Shown: one piece after another, positions 34,640 to 45,589 of the stretch
Layout of the letters: each line of letters opens with the position of its first letter
Numbering within the stretch: position 1 is the first letter of the stretch
Source: Trema orientale
Taxonomy: Eukaryota > Streptophyta > Magnoliopsida > Rosales > Cannabaceae
Direction: 5' to 3'
Length of the DNA: 64,000 nt
Assembly (NCBI GenBank): GCA_002914845.1
Contig: JXTC01000059.1
Location: forward strand, 95,648 to 159,647
Translations under genes and position numbers: made by a program
The notes under the pieces: generated by a model
What the model saw: only the letters and a program-made list of their open reading frames with translations
Database searches by the model: none
What the model was told of the DNA's origin: nothing

Positions 34640-35179
34640 AGCAAAAATGTCACTGGGATGGTTAAAATTTATACTACTAGACTACACCAATGAATAAGCT
34701 AAAGATATGGGATTTCAATAACCATATTACAAGACAAATGCATTTATTTAATCCTTATATATATGTAGTTTATCTTGTCATGTATGTACAATGTGGATTA
34801 AAACTTTCAACTCAAACCTTGATGATACTTGCTAGCTACGAAAATTGGAAATATATGAGCCTGAAGAATTAAGGAATGATGCATATAAGAATTCAAAAAT
34901 TCATAAAGCTAGAACCAAAACTTTTCATGACAATATAATTTCAAGAAAACATTTATTGTTATTCAAAAGGTCTTGTTTTATAATTTTTGACTTCACATAT
35001 ACCCTCGAAAATTGAGATCAAGGTGGAGTGGACTTTTCATTGTAAGACATGAGTATCCTTATGGTGCCATTGACATTGAAAACCCCAAAAATGGTAATGT
35101 GTTTAAGGTGAATGGACAAAGACTTAAACCATTTCTTAACAATCAAATTCTTTCAAGAGAAAGTCCTTTACTTCAATGA
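34640..35179 (+). pseudogene. Athila-like Ty3/gypsy integrase C-terminal fragment
   Basis: From about 34864 the plus strand encodes an integrase tail (ELRNDAYKNSKIHKARTKTF), and after a frame break near 34960 the block LRSRWSGLFIVRHEYPYGAI with KVNGQRLKPFL, ending at TGA 35177-35179. The R-S-R-W-x-G-P-F and FKVNGQRLKPY words are typical for the Athila-type integrase C-terminus. The domain is cut off at the left by the end of gypsy element 2. 34640-34863 is AT-rich and not clearly coding. Confidence 0.75.
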
Positions 35180-36130
35180 TCTATGTTATGAGCAATCATA
35201 ATCTGTTGTAAATATTTAATTCTCTTTTTTAACTTTGTTTGTTTTTGTAGGTTATTTTCAGTGTGTTTGTTTCTTTCGTTATTTTCCTGATTAAGTGGCA
35301 GATAACGGTACTTCATGACCTTCAAGTCAGTTTCTTCAATTTCTCACAACAATTGAAGAAAAAAATGAAAATGAAAAAAAAATAGAAAAAGAGAAAAAAA
35401 ATTGTGTATAAAGTTTCAATTTCTCATTAAGATTCACCGCAACTTTTCATTTCTCTCCTCTTCCTTTCAATTTCCTTTTTTCAAAATGGATGTCACTCTT
35501 TCAAAATTACAAAAATATTTTCCTTCTCTTCCTTAAAATACTCTGCTAAAAAGTTACCATGCTAAGTGTGAAAGATTAAGGTTACTAATACATAAGGGCA
35601 TTCCTAAGGATGTCCGTTGGATTATTGAAGCAAAGGTGCAATTATCAAGTGAGTTTTTAGATTCATTTTTTTCATACATGCCTAGTCATAGTAAAAGCTC
35701 ATTTGCAAAAAAGTGTCGTACTTAAAGAACTAAAGTTTGTCATTAATATGCACGATGGACTTGTAATACAAAATGTCGCTCTTTAGGAATGGTGTCCCCA
35801 AATCGTAAAGATAAAATAAACTACATCAAGGATGGCATGAGCAAAAGGTCATTGGATTATCTCCTATTGATCCTTGAGGCGCATCCTAATGGAGATGTAT
35901 ATCTTGGAATTCATAAATCGTCGCCCCAATTTTGAAAAGAGTATGAGCGATATAGTCTTATGAATCTGACTTTAAAGGACCCTGTTTGCCAATTTATAAA
36001 AACTTGGATAGGAAGCCAATACTCGACCCATAGAAGGCGCTCAAGCCGTTACTAGATATAAAACCAGAGAAAGATGTGAGCCACAATCACAACTACTGAT
36101 ACATATGCATGCTTTGTCGTTTAAAGCACA
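35180..36130 (+). other. Unclassified region downstream of the Athila-like fragment
   Basis: 35180-35480 is AT-rich and non-coding. 35548-35724 on plus is open for about 58 codons (contains KGIPKDVRWIIEAKVQL) without a start codon or a family I recognise; further half-open pieces reach about 36060. It could be part of an Athila-type third ORF or a captured fragment. Confidence 0.35.
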
Positions 36131-36139
36131 TGTCACCAC

Positions 36140-37108
36140 TTAATTGCAGTCTTTGATAAAGTGCCCTGACTTCCCACATTTAAAGCACAAATTAGAACTC
36201 ATACGACATTCGCCTGAGTGAACCTTTCCGCACTTTTCACAAGTTGTCGCTATCTTTTTATTGCTGTTACCACCTTTGTCGCCTCTGCTATGACTTCCTT
36301 TCCTTTTTTGGTTGTTTCTATTCCAGGGCTTTCCTTTCTGATTTACGCCTGATTTTTGACTATTCAGTTGACGGGACTTCTCTTCATCTTCAGCTAAAAT
36401 CTGAGCTCGATCCAAAACCTCAGCATAGGTGGTTAACTTTAGAACCTTGATCGAACGCCTTAAGTCAGGTTTCAATCCCATTTCAAATTTCCTCGCCTTA
36501 CGCTCCTCGGTGTCTACTAGATGTGGTGCAAAACGGGATAGTTGTTCGAATCGACGTTCATATTGTAAAACAGTCATGGACCCTTACACTAAGTTGATGA
36601 ACTCTATCTCTTTAGCTTGTCTCATAGAGTATGGAAAGTACTTCTCAAAGAAGATTTCTTTGAAACAATTCCATATGATAGGGTTGGCTTGAGTATTGTG
36701 GATACGATCAGTCGTCTCCCACCAGTGTGCTGCCTCGCCTTTCATCATAAAAATAGCACACTCAACACGTTGTTGATCGGTGCACGTCAATAAACGAAAG
36801 ACGTGTTCCAATTCTTTGATCCAGCCCTCTGCAGTAAGTGGGTCTGTACCTCCCTGGAAACTTGAAGGTTTCATCCTCCTAAATTGCTCATAAACAGGGA
36901 GTGTTACTCCACCAGGATGAAGAGCTTGAGCAACTTGTGCATGTGGTTGTTATTGTTGGTGCTGTAAAACTTGGTTAATAGAATTTGTTATGAGCTGCAC
37001 CAGATTGTCCACATTTGTTTGCACATTCTGAGTCTGACTCCTAGCTTGACGTTGGGGCTGATTACCCTTTCCTTCCATATTTCGTGGAATATTTTGTCGT
37101 GGTGGCAT
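36140..37108 (-). pseudogene. Chromovirus (Tekay/Del-like) gag
   Basis: An ATG at 37108-37106 opens the product (MPPRQNIPRNMEGKGN). Core gag blocks follow: FQGGTDPLTAEGWIKELEHVF and MKGEAAHWWE (36874-36584), then MTVLQYERRFEQLSRFAPHL, then two cysteine motifs, CEKCGKVHSGEC and the zinc knuckle CFKCGKSGHFIKDC (36200-36145). Two nonsense changes, at about 36950 and at 36581-36583, where glutamine codons have become stops, kill an otherwise collinear frame. The pol part is absent to the left, so the element is truncated at about 36130. Confidence 0.9.
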
Positions 37109-37330
37109 CTCTAAAAAGAAAAATCTTACTAAAGTCTCGTTCTAGAGTTGTAAATATAAACAATAATAATAAACATGTGTAACAAAAAAAAACATATTTA
37201 TAAAGGAAACATAAATAATTCCATTTCATCTTTTTCACTTACTAGTTGGCTGAAAGCGGGCTTCCCATGGTATTAACCTAGTTTTACTCTTTTTTTTAAA
37301 AAAAAAGTCTACAAAATCGACTAAACTTTT

Positions 37331-37342
37331 GCTCTGATACCA
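37331..37342 (-). other. PBS of the chromovirus element
   Basis: The minus strand reads TGGTATCAGAGC two bases after the LTR end, the standard initiator tRNA-Met primer site. Confidence 0.92.
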
Positions 37343-37344
37343 AC

Positions 37345-40196
37345 TGTAACATCCCCTAATTTAGGTATATACCTAAGCTAGAAAATGTTTAATTTCCATA
37401 TTCATCTTATATCATAAAATGCGGAAAAATCTGGTAATAATTTTTTTTTAAAAAAACTAAAAGAATATTTAAACCAAAAAACAACCTCTTATTAAAACAT
37501 CCGGAAACAAAACCTAATACTCACATAACCTATAAAATGAAAACACTAAATTTTAATCCAAAAGCCAAACACAAGAAAATAAAACTTAAAGTCGATTAAA
37601 AACGTCCTAATGCCATTTGGGATTCCACCGCTGCCGCCAGCCAATCTCCAGTAATCCATTGCTCATCTGAAAATTTTAAAAGAATGGGATGAGCTTGCGC
37701 CCAGTAAGTAAATCTCATGCATGCAGTGAATGTCGTATTTTATGAATAATGCATTTTAAAAATCATAACCATCAAACCCCTTCTTTGAAAAATATCTTAT
37801 TCGTAAACATTACCATTTCATAAAAAACTTTCATATTTGCGCTCAACATAGTATAATGCCAAGTCTATCAGAAGTGATGAGCCATAAACATGGTGGCATG
37901 ACAAGCATATGACCTTGTAGCTATTCGGATCCCATATAGCTATCATACTACAATGGCTAGCATCGCAGTTTAAACATTCGTTCTTAACATGGTGACTGTA
38001 GGTCCTTCAGTCAGGTGCACATACTCCTTTCAAGAACTTGACACACACTTAAATAAAAACATTCTTCTTTGAACAAAATCTGGTTGCATAGTGCTTTAGA
38101 AATCATTCTTTGAAAATCATAATCTCTTGTACAATTTATGCAATACTTGTGCATACTCATGTCATACTTAATATGCAAACTACTATAGCATAACATATAA
38201 TAACATACCATATTGATCATAATAACATCATAGAGTAGCATATAAATTTACACATAAATACATAGGGTGAGATTTACTTACCTCAAGTCCTTAGGAAAAA
38301 TTTTGTAGTGAAATACCACACAACCAACCTCGTTGAAACCACGTGCCTCTTCTTTATTCTTTATATTTTTATGTATTTATTATTTATGCAAAAATATTAA
38401 AAATATTAACACATGATATCATTGCTCTAAATAAACATATTTCATATGTTTAAAAATATCCATAATATAAAATAACATAATAATTTTCATAATAAAACTA
38501 AATCTGTAAACATTCAGCAAACTAGGCATGCTTAAATAATTTTAGATTCAACAATATAATTCGGTTTATTCTACAAATTTGCATAGCTTATTAAGACATA
38601 TAAAAAAAGATCCAGAAAAATTATCGGAATTTATAAAAAATATTTAATACTTTTTTCATAATTTTGAATCTAAATCTTGTAACCCAGTAAAACTGTTAAA
38701 CTGAAAACTAGTACGCAATAATAGAATTTTATAGATTTTTTCTTAAATCAAAATAATCTGAAACTTTATGGAAATCTTTTTAACACAATATAAAATATGC
38801 ACAAAAATTATAGACTCCAAAATAAACCATTAGATAGCACTTTAAATTCATATAATTCTACATCAGGATTCATACCAGCACCAAAATCAGCAAAATAATA
38901 AAGATTACGAAAATCATATTTAATTGTAGAAATTTCCAAAAATCACGAAAATATTTAGAGAACCTTATCGTACATTGATAAATGTCCAGTAAAAATTTCA
39001 AGTCGAAAAGATATCAATATCATGGGTTTTGAATATTAACAAACGAAAATATTAAATCTGTCAGATTCACTGATGTTAAGGACAATATAAATAAGAAATT
39101 TAATAACGAATACAAATAAACCCGTATGATCATAAAAATTTTCAGAATATAACCTAACATATAAATAAACAAGTTTTTAAAATTTCAGATTCTATAAAAA
39201 ATTCTAACCCTAGATATCGTAGGTTGAATTTTGATCTAATAGCAGCAAAAATAATAAACTCAAAGAAAGGAGTGTATTTAAATGTTTACCTTCTTCTTGA
39301 AAAATTGAAGAAAACTAAGCAAAACTCTTGAAATCACAAATACTCAGCAACTAAGAGAGAAAGAGCGGTAGAGAGAAATTTAGGAGGAGGCTTAATTGTA
39401 TTTTTAAGAGATAGATATATATATATATATAGGTTTTTGGCTTAGGGTTTTTTTTTTTTTTTAATGTCAATCAACGTTTTTTTTTAATCAATTATCACCT
39501 TCTCTTTTTTTTTTTTTTAATTCATTCACATGAAGCTCTCTTTTTTTTAAATCATTTATCACGTTTTGTTTTTTTTTTTTTTAAACCCTACATGTTTACC
39601 TACATATATAATCTAATATTAGACTTTATATAGTTAAGGGAGGTTCTCGTTCCCCTTTGTGGATTAAATCAGATTTTTTTTTATAATAAGTATATGTTAA
39701 TCATATCTATACATTAGTATCAAAATAAATTAAAATCTATATATTAATACATACAAATAAATTAGTGGAAATCAAAACTTCATGTGCTTCACATTTATTT
39801 AATAATAATAGTAATAACAATAGACATACTTATTCGTATATATAATGTGTGCTTAATTAAAACTTAGGTTTATACATATAAGTTTGTTATCAAATTATTT
39901 GGACTCTAAATTCGTACTGGACTAAGATTTAAATAACAATAATTATTAGAATAATTTACTTAACTCAATAATAGATACAAATTAATCACATTATTATAAC
40001 AATCACATATAAATGCAAATACATGAAAATTTATTTCTCATTAGGCACGTAGTCCAACTTGGCTTTCATGTGCGTATTCCACTGCAACCGTATTCACAAA
40101 AATTTTGTTAGTGCATAACCGTTTCACTTATCATAACCATAGATTTAAAACACATGAAAAATAAAAATCATAATATAGGACAGACTTGATATTACA
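37345..40196 (-). repeat. 5' LTR of the chromovirus element (about 2.85 kb)
   Basis: The inner end TGTAACATCCCC is next to the PBS. The proposed outer end is GATATTACA at 40196, giving inverted TGTAA/TTACA tips and a length close to the 2872-bp LTR at 55506-58377. A CT-rich minus-strand leader (39390-39340) and AT-rich U3 fit LTR structure. The internal word CCCAGTAAGTAAATC at about 37700 resembles GCCTAGTAAGTAAAG at 62530 in another LTR of the group. The outer end is the least certain point. Confidence 0.7.
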
Positions 40197-42804
40197 AGGA
40201 CTCATTTATAGCATTTTATTTGTCGGCTCCAGGTAAGCACGAGGTGGCATTCACGATACTTATTTGTGTTTTATTACACTAAGCTAGATTAGATTAAGCT
40301 TAATCGCATAATGTCGTTTTTGTGCATTCTAATAATTGAGTGCTAATACAATGTTTGCCATGTTAATTAGAGTGTAATTAACTTATTTTTATGCTTAATA
40401 ATTGGTTATGGGGCTAGGATCCACCAAATTATAATAAGATTGGCCATATAGGATCATAAGTCAAAGTGTGACTAGATTTCACTTCCTAAGCTAGGTTTCA
40501 CCATTTTAGTCTACACTTGGGTGTATAGGAGTGACCAGCATAGTGGTGACTATGTTAAGGATGTTTTAGAGCTGGACACATAGAAAGCAATGAGCAAAAT
40601 ACCCAAAATACCCCTTAGAATTTAAGTTATGCCATTTCTTAGTCATTAAGTATTACTTTTAGACCAAATCTGGTCATTTGCTTTCCCTTTCTCTCCAGCC
40701 ATGACTTGAGACTCTCTAACTCAGTTTTAGACTTCTCTCAACTTCCCTTAGCCATTTCCAAGAGTTTCCAAGTGGTAGAACTCAAATTGGAGCTCTAAAA
40801 AGCAAGATAGATCAAAACTAGTCAAGGTAATTCTACTAGTTCTTCTTCCTAGGTCTTTTTCTTTATTTTCAATTCTCTACTTGCTACCACTTAAATAATG
40901 GTTCCTTCAGGTCCTCTTGAGTCCTAAAATCTAATTCTAAGCCTTGGGAATCAGTTTGGTAGAGGTAGAAGGCAAGAACTTCAGAAAAAGCTCAAACTAG
41001 TCAAGGTGAGTATTATATAGGATTTTAAACTTATAGTTAATTTCTTTTGTTTTAGCCCTTAAACCTAAGCTATTATTTGATGAATAATGGTTCTAGGAAT
41101 CTTTATATATTGCTGGAAATATAAAATTTAAGTGGAGGATTAACGTTAGACCTAAAGCCCCAAAGTTTGCTATTTATGGAATTAAAGTGTTTTTATGTGT
41201 AGTAAATTAAGTTTTCTATCTTTGTAATCTGATTTCCTAACCTTGCAATGGATATGTCATGGATTCTATTATTTATTCCATTAATTTAGTTGTTGTTTGT
41301 AGCCATAGACAAGTGTACAAATTGTTTTAAACTTATCTAAACCGAAAAAGATTTCAAATGTGTTTTTATATTATCCTATATGTTTCTTTTGATGTGTATA
41401 TGTGGGAATTGGCTTGTGAAATGTTATTACAGGTTTAAAAATATGATTTTAATCATGTGGGAATGTCCTAGAATTAGGGGAGGTGCTGTCCAAATATTTT
41501 TAAAATAAAATGGCACCATTTAGAGGCAAATGGACTAGTTTTATAAGATTATGTGCCATTTTGGATCATTTTTGTGCTAATGAACTAGTATTCATATTTT
41601 AACACTTTTGAACAGTTTTTCAATGCTAGTTATTAACTATTACGTGCTCTAAGTGATTTATACACTTCTGAGTCATTTTAAGATCAAGTTTCCTAATTTG
41701 GTGAAAATTCTGATTTCGGTCTTGTTCGAGTATCTTGATGTATTCTTTTGGCAAAATGTGCATTTTGAATAACAGTAAATTATGACAGGTGAATAGCACA
41801 CCAATCTCTAGAGGATATTGACCCTTTTCACTATCAATTTCTATTCAGGACACGAGGTAAGTAAAGACATACAACTGCGTCACAAGAATTACATGGGGAA
41901 TGTCATTATGTGAAACTTACTTATTCTTGAAAATTATGAAATGGCATATGCATGGCACATCTTGCATGCAAATTGAGAATTTCATTACAGAGTATTTAAA
42001 AGTAAGTACTATTGTACCAATTTTATAAGATAAGTTTTGATGGCAATTGCTAGTCTGTCGGAGCTGGATAGGTAAGTTTGTTGATGCAGACTCTCCCGTT
42101 GAAGCGGGACTTGCGGATCTTATGATGTGTCTCGTTGAAGCGGGACAATATTAGCGCAGTGTGGGATGCCCCTTTGATGAGGGAAGGAGTTTTCAAAAAC
42201 CTCACATGACAGTCGCACCTTATTTTTACTCTTGGCTAGAGTTTCCGCCCAATATTATCACGGCCTATCGACTTACGAGACTAGCATTGCACTAAAGGCC
42301 CAACTATGAATATTTTTAAGGAAAATAGATGGACTCAAATGTTTATGAAAAAAAAGGGTATAATGGAAACTTTATGAGATTTTAAAGCATACATAAGCAT
42401 GCATAGTTTTTACTTACTGAGCTATAGCTCATTTTAGTCTTATGATGTAGATGAGGAGGCACATTTTGGTGTTGACTAGCTGGTTACCTGGCTTGCCTTT
42501 TGTCGCTATGATCATATAGATGTGGACAAGCTTGACTTGTGGGCGACGTTTTTGTTTAGTGATATTTTAGTGTAATGTAAATACTACTGCTGACGGCAAA
42601 ATAGACGGGTGAAAACCTCTTTTGATTGTACATTTTGTAAAGACACTTTTAACAAGAAATGTCATGCAGTTATTTTTGTTTAAAAGGTTAGGAAAGTTCA
42701 AATTTGCCCACCTTTTTATAAAAACTAAAGATATGGTTTAAGAATGAATAACACTTCCTAGTTTGGTTGTATATGACAATATGGTTAAACTAGGGGGCAT
42801 TACA
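40197..42804 (+). repeat. Second chromovirus-type LTR, plus orientation
   Basis: It ends with GGGGGCATTACA at 42804. A CT-rich leader (40680-40740) and the word CTCAAACTAGTCAAGGTGAG (about 40993) match, in reverse complement, the LTR at 62179-64000, so both belong to one family. No PBS follows, so it is a solo or 3' LTR. The left boundary near 40.2 kb is not defined. It contains a cluster of short hairpins at 42090-42185. No gene. Confidence 0.65.
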
Positions 42805-43214
42805 CAAATTGAGTGATTTTTGATACTATGGACATGTATACAAACAGATCTAGATGTTTTGTTCTTTGAGAAAATTCCAAACCAGCCGAAATTTGGGTGA
42901 AAATATCAGATATTTCCAGATGATAAGATTGGTCTCCAGTTTTGACTCAGCAGACCCTATCTTCGCCATTTTAGCTCTAAGTCAAGAAATACGGCCATAC
43001 CTTCAATACAATCTCAAATTGAGTTATTTTTGATACTGTGGACATGTACACAATAGATCTACATATTTTGTTCTTCGAGAAAATTCCAAATCAGTCGAAA
43101 TCTGGTTGAAAATATCAGATATTTCCAAATGATAAGATTAGTCTCTAGTTTTGACTCAGTAGATCCTATATTCACCATTTTGGCTCTAAGTCAAGAAATA
43201 CGGCCATGCTTGAT
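42805..43214. repeat. Tandem duplication, 210-bp unit
   Basis: The unit beginning CAAATTGAGTGATTTTTGAT at 42805 recurs at 43015 and runs to TCAAGAAATACGGCCAT at about 43207. The two copies differ by scattered substitutions. Confidence 0.9.
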
Positions 43215-44289
43215 GAAATTCCAGTGGCGTACAACTTCTAAGTGATAAGGCTTCATTTTTTCTTCCATTAAGACCTAGTTCGTCCAAATTCATTATGTTC
43301 CAGATGCATCTTTGAGAGGGACTAAATCTACCAAAACAAAGTGCCACCTTGCACTTATCCTTAGCCTACAAATTTTGACTTGTATCTCCAAGTTTTCCTA
43401 TAAATAGATGCTTAATCTTGGATTAGGAAGCATCTTGGTTTGAGATCAAGATCACTCTCTTTTGTTCTCCTCTTGTTATTCGTGTTGTTATAATCTTGCT
43501 TTGCCTTCAAAATAGTAAGAATTTTATGTTTAAGGCTATGTTCATATTGTGTTCAAACTTATTATTCTTCTTCGTCATGTTTACTTAATCTTACATGTTG
43601 CTAAGGTGAAAGGATGAATCTCTTGGGGAAAAAATAGGTATAATCTAAACTCTAGGTGGACCTCATTATTTATATTCTTTAATCACTATTATACATGTAT
43701 TACTTTATTTTCTTAATTAATCTTAATACCCTTCTTGTGAAGTAATGGGTCTTGATTTATTGTAGTCAACCTTTGGCACAACAAATACTTAATTTTTTTT
43801 GTATCGGTTGTGCTAGGAAGGGATTTTGATTTGTTGTGAATATAAGGTGGCACAATGAATGCATGACCACATTTGCAAATATTGGCGTTATCAAAGAAGG
43901 TAGTTAAGAAAACTAATCTAATCACAGAAATAACTAATAATGGACTTTTAATGATAAATCCTCCAGTTGTAACCTCCATTGTGTATGGATTCCAATTAAG
44001 TGATAAAAGAGCTTAGATTATACTTATTTGATGTATCCAAGAGTGGATCTCTAAATCTTAGAAAGTGTTTAATTTTGCAATTTCATATCATTATATTTCT
44101 GTCACTTTGTTTCATACGGTTATAATCATCCTACAATATACTTTCTCCCATCAGTTTTATTCTTGTAATATATATTTTATAATTTTGTATTATTCACTAA
44201 TCTTCCTGTAGATTGACCTCGATCTTGTCGAGTATTTTATTACTTTGATACTCCTGTACTTGGGAGAAGACTTCATTAATTTGAACCTG
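43215..44289 (+). repeat. LTR-like remnant, plus orientation
   Basis: A TATA-like CCTATAAATAGATGC at about 43397 is followed by a T/C-rich leader (43450-43490) and a long AT-rich tail, as in a gypsy LTR. Together with the 210-bp duplication it may be one LTR cut by the solo LTR at its left. The frame 43713-43979 on minus matches nothing. Confidence 0.4.
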
Positions 44290-45571
44290 TCACATGCAAA
44301 GCCTTGGAATTGTAATTCGCAAGTTTGTCATCACCAAATGACCATGTCAACTCAAGTTTAAGAACATCCTTCCTTTCTTCATTCTTAGTAGTTGAAGGAC
44401 TCTAACCACTAAGAACGGCACTCTAAGCTTTTTCATCGAGGGCCTTGATGAAAGCTTTCATGTATGCCTTCCAATAGGAGTAGTTCATGCCATCAAAGAG
44501 TAGAGGGTGTGAAATGGACCCACCTTCAGCAAGGAAAGACATACTTGAAAAATCAGATCAAATACACTGCAAGATCTCACTACAAACATTAGAGCCCTGC
44601 TCTGATACTAATTATTAGGTCCGTTAATTAGATATTACCGTTTTAATTAATTTCTTGAGGTGCTAGTGCAGAAATAGTAGAAATAACTCCGAATATTTTT
44701 ATTTGATTCAGTTATTTCCCGATAACCTATGTCCAAAGGGCCGCGCCCAAAGAATAAACACTGTTAGTAAAGTTTGAAATGAATACAAACACCAATTTGA
44801 CTTATACAATAAAAAGACTCCCTCTTTTGATTGTAGCAATGTACATGCATTCCATCACCAACGTGTCTAGCGAGCACCACTCATCTTAGGTTGACTTTGT
44901 TCTTCTGAAATCTCTTCAGATACTTGTAGTCGATCTTCTCCTGAAGATTTTGTGTCCGTCCTCCCAATGAACACTCATAGTCAAGCTCCCTATGACCTTG
45001 TTTAATCCTTTACTCGTGAACTCCCTTCACAGCCACGGATCGATCTTCTCCTAAAGATATTCTGCACCTCTCCCGAAGTACTGTATCACACAACTAGAAC
45101 TATTCCTAAGTCTAAGAAAATGGCTAAAAGGAAAATCTATCTATTACACTCAATAACCGAAATACAATATATGCCCTCTACCTAAACCTACTATTGAGTG
45201 GCCTTTAAATAGAGAAAGAAAGCCTTCTCACAATAGGTTTCTGAAATTACTCAGAATCGATTTTGGTAAGACTCACTTACCCATTATTACACAATAAAAT
45301 TTATCCATAAACGTGATTGATACACAAGATTAATAAATAATCAGATGAGCGAATATATTTGTAAAGAAATAATACCTTGTAGAGTAAATACTATATTAAT
45401 TTGTAAAGAAATATATTCCTAAACAAATATTCAACCACTAATAATCAATATGATCTGATTCGCACATTTCATAATCTACAAGCATATAATAAGCAAATAC
45501 TGAGAAACTTAATTAGATTAAATTTTTGGTCGCATATTGTAACATGGCTAGTAAACCAGTCATGTTGCAAC
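44290..45571 (-). mobile_element. Ty1/copia fragment: 5' LTR, PBS and gag start
   Basis: On the minus strand an ATG at 44542-44540 begins gag (MSFLAEGGSISHPLLFDGM, followed by YSYWKAYMKAFI), the usual copia gag opening, with two stops soon after, down to about 44290. A PBS-like TAGTATCAGAGCAGG lies at 44610-44596. The LTR occupies about 44613-45571, with a minus TATA-like CTATTTAAAGG at about 45205. The rest of the element is missing. It is a different copia family from the one at 1.4-10.6 kb. Confidence 0.75.
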
Positions 45572-45589
45572 AGGATGTTGCCAACAGAT

